Of a DNA stretch of 64,000 bases, positions 7,720 to 16,006 are shown in pieces. The notes below the pieces were generated by a model. That model saw only the letters and a list, made by a program, of their open reading frames with translations. It was not told where the DNA came from and did not search any database. The DNA is from Ramlibacter tataouinensis TTB310 (GTDB lineage: Bacteria; Pseudomonadota; Gammaproteobacteria; Burkholderiales; Burkholderiaceae_C), in assembly GCF_000215705.1 (NCBI RefSeq), contig NC_015677.1, positions 3,174,001 through 3,238,000 on the forward strand, given 5' to 3'. The position numbers were made by a program, and so were the translations under genes. Numbering within the stretch: position 1 is the first letter of the stretch; the number at the start of each line of letters is the position of its first letter.

Positions 7720-8727
7720 ATGGCCATTCAGAAACTTCTCGCCGACAAAGCGATGCAAATCGCGAGCAACCCGAAGGTTCATGACGCGCTAGGCGAGCTG
7801 GCGACCAAGGTCGGGGGGGAGCTTTCCGGAAAACTACTCCAGCGGCTTAGCGACGGCCCGTCGGCCAGGAAGGAAAAGCCGTCGTCGAACACGTCTCTGG
7901 GACCGAGGAACGGCAGCCTGCCTGTGACGACCGCGCGCATGAGCAAGGAGGCGCAAATGGATGCTGGGATGCTCAGCGAGCGCTCCGGGATGGGCCTGCG
8001 CCGCTTGAATGCCACCAAACGCCGGCCGGACCACCTGCCGGTGTCGCCCGAGAGAGTCAAGCCCGACGCCTTGCCGGGCATGCAGGACGACGGCATGTGG
8101 GTAAGGCCCGACGACGCGCGCCACCCGTCGAACGCGCGGCTCGCGGTGCATGCACAGCCGCCGACCTACGAGGAGAACGTCGCCGACGATCTGCCGCCGT
8201 CCTGCGACGCGCCCCTCCTCGCGAACGCGCACCTCGCGCCCGTCGCTCAGCCGCCCACCCATGAGGACGCCATGGCCGGCAACCCGCCTCCGCCTGAGCG
8301 CAACCCGTTGGCTGTCGCAAGCCATCCAGCCGCGCAGCCGGAAGCCGGCATGCAGCACACGCCAGGCGGGTTCTCGATCAGGGAGAAACTCGGCAGCATC
8401 CTCAAGGCTTGGATCGCCGAGCCCTCACTCAAGGCCAAGGCCGGCCCGGACATCGTCTCCCTCAGCGTGCGGGACGGCGCGGACCGGGGCATCGATCTGA
8501 AAGTCTCGCGAAAAGAGGTGAAGGCCTATCAGAAGAACAACGGCATCCCCGATGCGCAGTTCGACCTAAGGGCCTACCTCCAATACGAGCGGAGCCGGCA
8601 CAACGACCTGCAGCCCGGCAAGGTAAAGGTCATTGTCGGTTCGGGTGTCACGAACCTGACCGTCCTCGACATCGACGCGCTGGAAATCGACAACCGGCAT
8701 TCGCGCCAACGGCTGTTGGGCGTCTGA
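7720..8727 (+). CDS. hrp-regulated protein of unknown function with a PPTY motif (effector candidate)
   Basis: I do not recognise the family. The 335-aa product has a helical N-terminus (residues 1-45), a disordered Pro/Ala/His-rich middle (about 110-220), and a folded C-terminal domain (about 225-330: GGFSIREKLGSILKAWI, KVSRKEVKAYQKNNGI, LQPGKVKVIVGSG). The middle contains an imperfect tandem duplication, NARLAVHAQPPTYEENVADD and NAHLAPVAQPPTHEDAMAGN. The first copy holds PPTY, the PPxY signature bound by eukaryotic WW domains. There is no signal peptide. With its perfect hrp promoter and place before the translocon gene it is likely secreted by the T3SS. Confidence 0.7.
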   Translation: MAIQKLLADKAMQIASNPKVHDALGELATKVGGELSGKLLQRLSDGPSARKEKPSSNTSLGPRNGSLPVTTARMSKEAQMDAGMLSERSGMGLRRLNATKRRPDHLPVSPERVKPDALPGMQDDGMWVRPDDARHPSNARLAVHAQPPTYEENVADDLPPSCDAPLLANAHLAPVAQPPTHEDAMAGNPPPPERNPLAVASHPAAQPEAGMQHTPGGFSIREKLGSILKAWIAEPSLKAKAGPDIVSLSVRDGADRGIDLKVSRKEVKAYQKNNGIPDAQFDLRAYLQYERSRHNDLQPGKVKVIVGSGVTNLTVLDIDALEIDNRHSRQRLLGV

Positions 8728-8744
8728 TGGCGAGCGCCCTCGCC

Positions 8745-8806
8745 TTCGTCGGACCTGGCACCGCTTCGCGGCCACGCCGCGCGTGGCGCCCGCCGCCCCC
8801 TACCTT
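8745..8806 (+). promoter_or_regulatory. hrpII/PIP box and -10 element of the hrpF-like gene
   Basis: TTCGT (8745-8749), N15, TTCGC (8765-8769), then TACCTT (8801-8806) after 31 bases. It lies just after the stop of the 335-aa gene, so the translocon gene has its own promoter with predicted start near 8813. Confidence 0.87.
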
Positions 8807-8858
8807 GAAGCCGTCGCGACCCGGCGGCGCCTCATCCGCCCTCCTCACGGACCCTTCC

Positions 8859-11048
8859 ATGAACATGCCTCTTCAACGCACCGAGCAATCGGCTTCCTTT
8901 CCAGCGGCTGCCGCGGCGACCATCAAGCCCACCGCCGCCATGTGCCACGCGCAGTGCTCGCCGCTGCCAGCGGTGCTTGCCGCCGCCATCTGGGCCGCGA
9001 TGTTGCACATGCTGAAGAGCGGTGGCCAGGCCACGGGCACCAAGGCTGGATTGAGCGCCTGCGCCGGTGCCGGTGTCGGCGCCGAAGGCGGATTCGCCAA
9101 GCAGTCCGCCGCGGCGCTGGCTGGGGGCACGCTGGCAAAGCCGAAATTGGCCACAGCGGCGGGCAACAGCCCGGCGCTCGAGAAGGCGGGCGCCGCGCCC
9201 CTGGACGGCACGCAAGGCGTCGACCAAGCCTGCCCGCGCGGTGGCGGCTTCGACTTCGCCCTGTTCGTGGAACTCGTGCGCCAGCTCTGCAACTCCGCGT
9301 TCAGCAGCAGCGACCTGCGCAGCGGCTGGCAGAGCCACGGTGAGGGCCAGGAAGGCTGCCCGATGCTAGGCCAGCAAGGCGCCCTGCTGGACCCTGCCGT
9401 CGAGCACAAGCGCATGGAAACCATCGCCGTCCTCGGCCGGCACGAGGACAAGTTCAAGAAGGCGGTGGACGGCAAGGGCATCGACAAGCTGATCGAGGAC
9501 GAGAAAACGCCGCCGGACCTGGTGCGGGCCCTGAAGGACCTGAAGGCCGATCCGCAGATGATGGAGGCGCTAGACAAGGCCAAGACCGGCAAGACGGACG
9601 GCAAGATCAGCGCCAAGGACATCAACATCCTGCAGTCCAACAACGCGAACAAGGCTTTCGCGGAACAGAAGGCCGAGGACTTCGAGGAAACCTACATCCC
9701 GTCGGACAACAAGGACCCGAACGCGGTGCCGCGGCCGATCACCAGCAACGACGCCAAGCGCGAGCTGTTCCGATACTCCGACTACCTGCCCAAGCACGTG
9801 TCGCGCGAGAACCTGCAGAAGATCGTCGACGGCACGGCCGAACAGGGCAAGGCGCCGCCGCAGCTGGTGGCCGCGGCCAAGTTCTACGTCGACAACCCCG
9901 ACGCATGGCAGAAGGACATGGACAGGAAGGGCCCGGACGAGCCAATCCGCAAGGACGGCCTGTGCAACCATGTCTCCAAGTCGATCGAGCTGACGGCCGA
10001 TGAGGACAAGACGCTGAAGGTGATGGGCGAGAACCGCGACGTCTTCTTCGGCGGCAGCAACCTCAACGACTCGAAGCTCAAGAAGATTGCCGGAGACCCG
10101 GCGGGCAAGCCGGAGGTGCGCGAGGCGGCCGAGATGCTGCTGGACAAGCGCGGCTCGCTGCTCTACACCATGCTCGACAACGGCAAGCACGGCCATGGCG
10201 GCAACATCCTCCATGCGGCGGACGACCGCAGCATTGGTGGCGGTGACTTCGAGCGCTTCATGCAGCAGCGCAACAAGAGCATCGCGCCGCCGCAGGAAGT
10301 GCTGACCGCGGAGGAAGCGGCGGCTGCCGGGAAAGCGGCCCAGGCAGAGAAGTCCGACAGCACTGGCCAGGCCACGAGAACGGCGGACCCGGCAGCCGCG
10401 CGCTCGGCCCAGGCGGCCCAGGACATGTCCGACGGCCTGTACAACCAGCCCGACGCCAAGAAGAAGAAAGGCGGGCAACTGCGCGACATCGCCACCTTCT
10501 TCCTGAAGGCGTATTCGATCATCATGGGTGCCGTTTCGTCGGTGCTGGCCGTGCTAGCCAAGGTGCCGGGCCTGGGCCTGATTGCCGCGCCCGCGGCGTT
10601 GGCAACTTCCGCAGCGTCCGGCGCCGCCTCGATCGGCGCAGCTGCACTGCAGGGCAAGGACACCAAGAACGCGGCGATGATGGCAGGCATCGGCGTAGCG
10701 ACCACGGCTGCCAGCCTGGTCGTTCCCGGCGCCGGCAAGCTGGTCACCGAGAGCGCCAAGGTGTCGGCCAAGGAAGGCGGCGAAGTCGCCGCCAAAGAAG
10801 GCGCCAAGACCGCCGCCACGCAAGGCGGCAAGACCTGGGGCCAGCGGGAGATTGTGGAAGGCACCGCCATCCGCAACGATGTGGTCGCCCAACGCGCTGG
10901 TAAGGCTGCCGGCTTCTCGCTTGGGGTGTCGGTGGCCAGCAACACGGCGGATCAGACTGGACTCACCGACGCCGCCAGCGGCCGCGCGATGAACGAGTAC
11001 CACGCCCACCAAGTGGATCACTCGCAGCAGCAACAGCCCGTTGCTTGA
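8859..11048 (+). CDS. HrpF/NolX-type T3SS translocon protein
   Basis: HrpF/NolX proteins are secreted and insert in the host membrane. This 729-aa protein has a low-complexity N-terminus, then three related EF-hand-like modules of the family (residues about 185-265 with TDGKISAKDINIL; about 305-375 with AAKFYVDNPDAWQKDMDRKG; about 385-470 with EMLLDKRGSLLYTMLDNGKH), and a C-terminal hydrophobic region (about 550-630, SIIMGAVSSVLAVLAKVPG and later Ala/Gly helices) suited to membrane insertion. The ATG at 8859 follows its own hrp promoter; upstream in-frame sequence overlaps the preceding gene. The next gene follows 5 bases after its stop. Confidence 0.8.
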   Translation: MNMPLQRTEQSASFPAAAAATIKPTAAMCHAQCSPLPAVLAAAIWAAMLHMLKSGGQATGTKAGLSACAGAGVGAEGGFAKQSAAALAGGTLAKPKLATAAGNSPALEKAGAAPLDGTQGVDQACPRGGGFDFALFVELVRQLCNSAFSSSDLRSGWQSHGEGQEGCPMLGQQGALLDPAVEHKRMETIAVLGRHEDKFKKAVDGKGIDKLIEDEKTPPDLVRALKDLKADPQMMEALDKAKTGKTDGKISAKDINILQSNNANKAFAEQKAEDFEETYIPSDNKDPNAVPRPITSNDAKRELFRYSDYLPKHVSRENLQKIVDGTAEQGKAPPQLVAAAKFYVDNPDAWQKDMDRKGPDEPIRKDGLCNHVSKSIELTADEDKTLKVMGENRDVFFGGSNLNDSKLKKIAGDPAGKPEVREAAEMLLDKRGSLLYTMLDNGKHGHGGNILHAADDRSIGGGDFERFMQQRNKSIAPPQEVLTAEEAAAAGKAAQAEKSDSTGQATRTADPAAARSAQAAQDMSDGLYNQPDAKKKKGGQLRDIATFFLKAYSIIMGAVSSVLAVLAKVPGLGLIAAPAALATSAASGAASIGAAALQGKDTKNAAMMAGIGVATTAASLVVPGAGKLVTESAKVSAKEGGEVAAKEGAKTAATQGGKTWGQREIVEGTAIRNDVVAQRAGKAAGFSLGVSVASNTADQTGLTDAASGRAMNEYHAHQVDHSQQQQPVA

Positions 11049-11053
11049 CGGCC

Positions 11054-11467
11054 ATGCAGACCTTCGACACGCCCCCCCTGCCCTCCGATGCGCCTTCGCT
11101 GCCGGACGAGGTGTTCGACGCGCTGGTTGGCGTGTTGTCGGTCGCGCCGCAGGACACGGCCTCGGATGACGTGCTGGTGTCCCTGCAGGCCTTGCAGGCC
11201 GCCCGCCCTCACCTGCCGGAACTGTCGATCGCACTGGCGCAGCGGCACCTGCTCGCGAAAGACCTCGTGTCGGCACGGGACGTGCTCGAGTCCGCTGACC
11301 GGCGGGCGCCGCGCCAACCCCTGGTGGGCGCCCTGCTTGCCTTCACGCTGCACGCCCTCAAGGATCCTACTTGGCGGTTGCGTGCCTTCGAGGTAGAGGG
11401 CGCACCATGCGACGATCTCAGCGAACTCCTGTTAGCTACCTTGCGGGATCCAGCTTCTTCCTGCTAA
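11054..11467 (+). CDS. HrpB1/HrpK family protein downstream of the translocon gene
   Basis: The 137-aa product repeats the pattern of the hrpB1/hrpK gene at 786-1259: FDALVGVLSVAPQDTASDDV, QALQAARPHLPELSIALAQR, LLAKDLVSARDVLESADRR and QPLVGALLAFTLHALKDPTW align helix for helix. TPR-like proteins next to translocators commonly act as their export chaperones, so a chaperone for the HrpF-like protein is a reasonable guess. It starts 5 bases after the hrpF stop (ATG at 11054; an in-frame ATG-less extension overlaps). No separate promoter is seen. Confidence 0.7.
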   Translation: MQTFDTPPLPSDAPSLPDEVFDALVGVLSVAPQDTASDDVLVSLQALQAARPHLPELSIALAQRHLLAKDLVSARDVLESADRRAPRQPLVGALLAFTLHALKDPTWRLRAFEVEGAPCDDLSELLLATLRDPASSC

Positions 11468-11767
11468 GAAGTCGATAATCAACTGCTCCGTTTGATAAGA
11501 CTAAGGGAGCCGTTAAGCGAACGGCAGGTGACGATGCCTCCGGCTTTTCCGATATCTAACCGTTCGGTCAAGGCTCCGATACTCATCCCTCAGCTCCCCA
11601 TTTGTGTCAAGAAGTATGAGTAATGTGCACTTGATCGGGAGCATATCGGGGCCAGAATCGATGCGAGACTGGTGACAGGCACGTTAGGGGAACGCACGGA
11701 TTGCCGGCGGCTCCACGACAGGCTACCTTTACGAGGCACCTTGCAGTAACCACGACGTTTCTTGCTG
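11468..11767. other. Intergenic stretch between T3SS and amino-sugar cluster
   Basis: No convincing gene is seen. A short hairpin GCCGTT-aagcg-AACGGC lies at 11509-11525, after the last T3SS gene, but it lacks a T-run. The sequence is less GC-rich than the T3SS genes and marks a change in composition at the cluster boundary. It must carry the promoter of the AraC gene, but no clear -35/-10 pair stands out. Confidence 0.4.
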
Positions 11768-12703
11768 ATGAAGGCACTACTCGAAAGTCTGCTCGTTCCG
11801 GAGGACGCTTCTTGGCGGTATTTCTACCGTCGGCTCGACGACTGCATCTTGTTCAATCGCCCTTGGCACTATCATCCCGAGTTGGAACTTACCATCACGG
11901 AAAACAGCATCGGTCAGCGGTACGTCGGCGACAGCATCGAGCCTTATGAGGATGGGGATGTGACTCTTGTGGGCTCAAATCTGCCTCACACGTGGATGTC
12001 GCAAGATCGAATCGACCGAGCAAAGCCGCACGTGGCGCATGTCTTCTGGATCCGCGCTGATTGGCTGACTTCTTTGTGCGATCACTTTCGTGAGTTGGCT
12101 GCCATTCGTACTATGCAAAAAGATGCCAACCGTGGTGTGGTGTTTTCACCGGCGGTGTCGAAAATTGTCCGCACGCGCGTCGCTGGCGCACACGCCTTGA
12201 CACCAACGCTCCAGCTAACCCGGTTCATAGAGATTCTTTCGCTGCTGGCTGACGACCGCGATTACAGGGTTTTGTGCGCGCCACGCGTCGAGCAGTTGCA
12301 GTCCGGCCCAGCCGGGCGCCCGCGAATCGACTGCACCCTGGAGTACATTCACAAGAACTACCAGCGTGAGATCGCGGTACCGGAGCTTGCCGAGTTGGTT
12401 GCTTTGAGCGTCTCGGGCCTACACAGGCTGTTTAAGCGCCACACACGCGTGACGGTAGGTGAATACATTGCGCAGCTACGCATTGGTAAGGCGTGCGCAC
12501 TTCTTACGTCTACAGAAAAGCCGATCTCGGTTATTGCAGACGAAGTGGGATATGCAAACCTATCGCACTTCAACCGGCAGTTCCTCTCGGTGAAGGGTCT
12601 AACACCGCGGGAGTTTCGGCGCTCGTTTGCCAGGAACGATCCGCACTTGACAAGGCCGCAGCCGCGCTCATTGGTAAGCGCAGAATGGCGTGAGGTGGGC
12701 TAG
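11768..12703 (+). CDS. AraC-family transcriptional regulator of the amino-sugar cluster
   Basis: The 311-aa protein has an N-terminal cupin-like ligand domain (residues 15-75, FNRPWHYHPELELTITENS and VGSNLPHTW) and a C-terminal pair of helix-turn-helix motifs (about 195-290, VPELAELVALSVSGLHRLFK and ISVIADEVGYANLSHFNRQF, ending TPREFRRSF). This is the RhaS/sugar-sensing type of AraC protein, about 310 aa. It is not an HrpB/HrpX, which are about 475 aa. The ATG at 11768 is chosen over a TTG two codons upstream; no good ribosome site is visible. It is convergent with the SIS gene and probably controls the operon at 12.8-20.1 kb. Confidence 0.8.
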   Translation: MKALLESLLVPEDASWRYFYRRLDDCILFNRPWHYHPELELTITENSIGQRYVGDSIEPYEDGDVTLVGSNLPHTWMSQDRIDRAKPHVAHVFWIRADWLTSLCDHFRELAAIRTMQKDANRGVVFSPAVSKIVRTRVAGAHALTPTLQLTRFIEILSLLADDRDYRVLCAPRVEQLQSGPAGRPRIDCTLEYIHKNYQREIAVPELAELVALSVSGLHRLFKRHTRVTVGEYIAQLRIGKACALLTSTEKPISVIADEVGYANLSHFNRQFLSVKGLTPREFRRSFARNDPHLTRPQPRSLVSAEWREVG

Positions 12704-12820
12704 ATTTCCGCAAATGTTGCCTTCCAGAGTGGAACGACTAAGTTCCAGTGTGTACATTGTCCTACGTGCCTGAGCCTGGCCCGGTTTACCTGTGCGAAGA
12801 ACCATTGCAGCGAGCGGTAT

Positions 12821-13858
12821 TCATAAGGTAGCAGTTATTTTCTGCAAATGACGTGGGCGGTCAGGGTCGCACTTGCGCGCACGCGCCAACATCTCCACCA
12901 TGAGATAGAAGCTCTGGATGGCCGCCAAAGGATCCAACTCAGGCAATCCGGTCGTCACAAGCGTAAGTTCACGCTCGCGAACATCGGCCGGAGCAGCCAG
13001 CAGCACGCAAGCGGCGCGTTGCCGTAACTCGTAAGCCAATGACAAAAGATCCGCTTGGGCCGGGCCACGTGGCGCAAACACCAGCACGGGATAGCCGCGG
13101 TTCACCAGCGCCATCGGACCGTGGCGGACCTCCGCACTGGTGAAAGCCTCAGCCTGAATACCACAGGTCTCCTTGAATTTCAGGGCTGCCTCTAACGCAA
13201 CGGCCATGCCGGTGCCCCGACCAATAACCAAGATGCGCTCGGCGCCTACAAGGCTCCCAATTGCCGCGCTCCAGTCCTCAGCACATGCAGCCTGCAAGCA
13301 AGCCGGAATAGCAGTCAGTGAGGCGAGTAGTTCCCCATCGTTGCACCACTGCCCCGCCAACCTCGCCAGTGCAGTTAAGCTGCAGATGAAGCTCTTAGTT
13401 GCCGCCACACTGTCCTCGACTTGAGCATGCAACGGCAGCACCCACTGCGCCGTTTGCGCAAGGGGCGAAGCGGTGTCATTGACGGCAGCAACGGTCAATC
13501 CGCCCTGCTCTCCAAAGAGTTGCAGGGATGCGCGCAGGTCCGGGCTGCCACCTGACTGCGACACTGCCACCGTCAGAAGTTCCTGTCCGCGCAAGGGCGC
13601 CCGGTGCAGGGTGATCAATGACATCGGCAAAGATGTGACCAAGTGGCCTCCACGGACCGCACTTAGATAAGAGAAAAAAGCTGCGGCATGGTCCGAACTG
13701 CCGCGCGCCACAGTTAGCGCGCCGCGCGGCGGCCGCTCCCGCAACCGGGCACCCAGCGCTTGGTAAAGCCCTTCGTCCCTCCCTAGCTGATGGCCAACCC
13801 GCTCAGGGGTAGACCGCGCCTCGTCAAGCATCCGTGAGCTCAATGCATTCCCCCTCAA
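12821..13858 (-). CDS. SIS-domain aminosugar-phosphate deaminase/isomerase (NagB-II-like)
   Basis: The 345-aa protein has two sugar isomerase domains: the first with TVARGSSDHAAAFFSYLSA and VAVSQSGGSPDL, the second with ILVIGRGTGMAVALEAALKF and EAFTSAEVRHGPMAL, and the closing DRPRHLQKITATL typical of GlmS-isomerase-like and NagB-II proteins. NagB-II converts glucosamine-6-phosphate to fructose-6-phosphate and ammonia, the step after NagA. There is no glutamine amidotransferase domain, so it is catabolic rather than GlmS. It overlaps the end of nagA by 35 bases at the chosen start; a second ATG at 13831 is possible. It is the last gene of the operon. Confidence 0.82.
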   Translation of the reverse strand: MRGNALSSRMLDEARSTPERVGHQLGRDEGLYQALGARLRERPPRGALTVARGSSDHAAAFFSYLSAVRGGHLVTSLPMSLITLHRAPLRGQELLTVAVSQSGGSPDLRASLQLFGEQGGLTVAAVNDTASPLAQTAQWVLPLHAQVEDSVAATKSFICSLTALARLAGQWCNDGELLASLTAIPACLQAACAEDWSAAIGSLVGAERILVIGRGTGMAVALEAALKFKETCGIQAEAFTSAEVRHGPMALVNRGYPVLVFAPRGPAQADLLSLAYELRQRAACVLLAAPADVRERELTLVTTGLPELDPLAAIQSFYLMVEMLARARKCDPDRPRHLQKITATL

Positions 13859-14942
13859 TGTAAACCTTGTTCACTTGGAGCCCGGGCGTAAGTACCACCA
13901 TGTCGGCCCAAACCCCAGCACACAATCGGCCACGCTCGCGCTCGCCTATGTAGTCCGCCGGATGCGTGGAGAGGCATCGGGCCGCGGCATCAAGATCAAG
14001 CCCGATCTCGACAAGGTTCCTTAACGCCTGATCCATGGTCAACGAACTACCGGCAAGCGTTCCATCCGCAAGTCGAACACCTCCCATGCACTTCGTGACC
14101 GGTTGGCCGCCCAGCTGATAATCACCGTCGGGCATACCAGCAGCTGCCGTTGCGTCGGTTACGCAATACAAGTGCGGGATGGCCCTCAACGCTACGCGCA
14201 TGGCGCCGGGATGCACATGCAGCAAGTCCGGGATCAGCTCCGCATATTCGGCGTGCGCCAAGGCTGCGCCCACCATTCCGGGCGCGCGGTGGTGAAGCGG
14301 ACTCATCGCATTGAACAAGTGCGTGAAACCACCGGCGCCAGCCATCATGGCCGCGACGCCCTCTTCATAGGTTCCTTCGGTGTGGCCACACTGGACCACG
14401 ATGCCCATCGCCTTGAGTTGGCGGACGAACGCGATGTTTCCCGCCACCTCAGGCGCAAGCGTCAATACTCGGATGGGTGCCCGCGCGTGCAGATCTCGCA
14501 CCTCGTCGATGTTACCGACGCGCACGCAGTCAGGCTGCGCACCGAGACGCTTCGGATTCAGGTAAGGACCCTCTAGGTGCACGCCAAGGAGCCGGGCCGC
14601 GGCTATAGGCCGTCGGTCTAGCGCGCCACGCAACGCTTCGAAGGTTTGTAGAAGCAACTCGGGAGATGCCGCCACCGTTGTAGCTAGTAGCGAAGTCGTT
14701 CCATGCCGAGCATGCAGTTTGCAGATGCGTTCGATCGCTCCGGGACCGTCCATCACATCGGCTCCTGCCCCGCCGTGGACATGCAGATCGACAAAGCCCG
14801 GCAGCACTACCACATCGTCTTTGGCAGGACGGATGACGGCGTCGCCGACCACCTCAGAAACTCGGTCGTCAAAATTGATGGCGCCGCGCACCCATCCGCT
14901 CGGGGTGAGCACGCAACCGTGCTCACGGTTGTGCTGGTTCAT
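13824..14942 (-). CDS. nagA: N-acetylglucosamine-6-phosphate deacetylase
   Basis: NagA removes acetate from GlcNAc-6-phosphate. The amidohydrolase fold is clear: metal-site HVHGGAGAD, HLEGPYLNPKRLGA, the GHTEGT motif, FTHLFNAMSPLHHR, and the catalytic Asp in VTDATAAAGMPDG. At about 372 aa the length is normal. I take the ATG at 14942, ten bases after the ABC ATPase stop; an in-frame GTG at 14966 would overlap it. It lies between the transporter ATPase and the SIS gene, in the order of the pathway. Confidence 0.93.
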   Translation of the reverse strand: MNQHNREHGCVLTPSGWVRGAINFDDRVSEVVGDAVIRPAKDDVVVLPGFVDLHVHGGAGADVMDGPGAIERICKLHARHGTTSLLATTVAASPELLLQTFEALRGALDRRPIAAARLLGVHLEGPYLNPKRLGAQPDCVRVGNIDEVRDLHARAPIRVLTLAPEVAGNIAFVRQLKAMGIVVQCGHTEGTYEEGVAAMMAGAGGFTHLFNAMSPLHHRAPGMVGAALAHAEYAELIPDLLHVHPGAMRVALRAIPHLYCVTDATAAAGMPDGDYQLGGQPVTKCMGGVRLADGTLAGSSLTMDQALRNLVEIGLDLDAAARCLSTHPADYIGERERGRLCAGVWADMVVLTPGLQVNKVYIEGECIELTDA

Positions 14943-14952
14943 GGACAACCCG

Positions 14953-15996
14953 TCAGGCGTGGGCACGCAGCGGCATTACCTCGCTGGCAATGCTTGACGG
15001 CAGCCGCTGCCCGGCCGCGTCGAAGCGCAACAGCTTGCCCGGTAGCGGAGTCACGCCTACGGTATCGCCGACCGCGGGCGCTGCTTCACCAGCCGTACGG
15101 ACAGTTAACTTCCCGATATCTTTTATGGCGACGATGATGTGGCAGTCTGCCCCGAGGTACTCCACGTGCTGAACCGTCCCGCTCCAGCGTGGCCGCTCTT
15201 GAGTCAAGCGCAGGTGTTCGGGACGCACCCCGACGGTGGCGGCACCAAGAGGGGCTGCCGCATCCTCGGTGATGAAATTCATTTTTGGTGAGCCGATAAA
15301 ACCCGCTACAAACAGGTTAGCCGGCTCGTTGTAGAGCTGTGCCGGAGTACCAACCTGTCCGACGCTTCCACCTTCCATAACGACGATGCGATTGGCTAGC
15401 GTCATTGCTTCGACTTGATCATGGGTCACGTAGATGATGGTCGCGCCGAGCGTGCGATGGAGTTGTGCAAGCTCTAGCCGCGTGTTAACGCGCAACGCTG
15501 CATCGAGGTTAGAGAGCGGTTCATCAAATAGGAACAGCTTCGGCTGGCGCACGATGGCGCGGCCGATCGCCACCCGCTGCCGCTGTCCACCGGACAGCTG
15601 CGCCGGCCGACGCGTAAGCAGCGGCTCCAAAGCCAGCGTCTCGGCAGCAGCCCGGACGCGACGTTGAATCTCTTCGCGCGGCACCCGCTCCTGCTTGAGC
15701 GCAAGACTCATATTGTCTGCCACGCTGAGATGAGGGTAAAGGGCATAGCTCTGGAAAACCATAGCGATGCCGCGTTTGGCAGGCGGAACTCCATCCATCA
15801 GCCTTCCATCGATTCGCAAGTGGCCCGCGCTGTGTTCGTCTAGGCCGGCGATGATGCGTAGCAAGGTCGACTTACCGCAGCCTGAAGGTCCCACTATCAC
15901 CAAGAACTCGCCTTGAGCAACTTGGAGATTGACCTGGTCAAGCACCTGATACTCGCCGTACTTCTTTCCAACGTTCTCAATATCTAGAGCATGCAT
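14953..15996 (-). CDS. Sugar ABC transporter ATP-binding protein (UgpC/MsmK/MalK type)
   Basis: This ATPase powers uptake of the amino sugar. Visible motifs are Walker A GPSGCGKSTLLR, the Q-loop FQSYALYPH, the signature LSGGQRQRVAIGRA, Walker B KLFLFDEPLSNLDAA and the H-loop YVTHDQVEAM. A C-terminal TOBE/regulatory domain (about residues 240-345) is typical of the CUT1 subfamily. The ATG at 15996 follows AGGAAAAC, so the upstream in-frame extension is excluded. It starts 10 bases after the oxidoreductase gene. Confidence 0.93.
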   Translation of the reverse strand: MHALDIENVGKKYGEYQVLDQVNLQVAQGEFLVIVGPSGCGKSTLLRIIAGLDEHSAGHLRIDGRLMDGVPPAKRGIAMVFQSYALYPHLSVADNMSLALKQERVPREEIQRRVRAAAETLALEPLLTRRPAQLSGGQRQRVAIGRAIVRQPKLFLFDEPLSNLDAALRVNTRLELAQLHRTLGATIIYVTHDQVEAMTLANRIVVMEGGSVGQVGTPAQLYNEPANLFVAGFIGSPKMNFITEDAAAPLGAATVGVRPEHLRLTQERPRWSGTVQHVEYLGADCHIIVAIKDIGKLTVRTAGEAAPAVGDTVGVTPLPGKLLRFDAAGQRLPSSIASEVMPLRAHA

Positions 15997-16006
15997 GATT
16001 GTTTTC

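Noticed and set aside
11768..12703. AraC-family gene as the missing HrpB/HrpX activator of the hrp boxes
   Set aside because: It is about 311 aa with a cupin-like sugar-sensing domain; HrpB and HrpX are about 475 aa. Its location next to the amino-sugar genes fits a local regulator.
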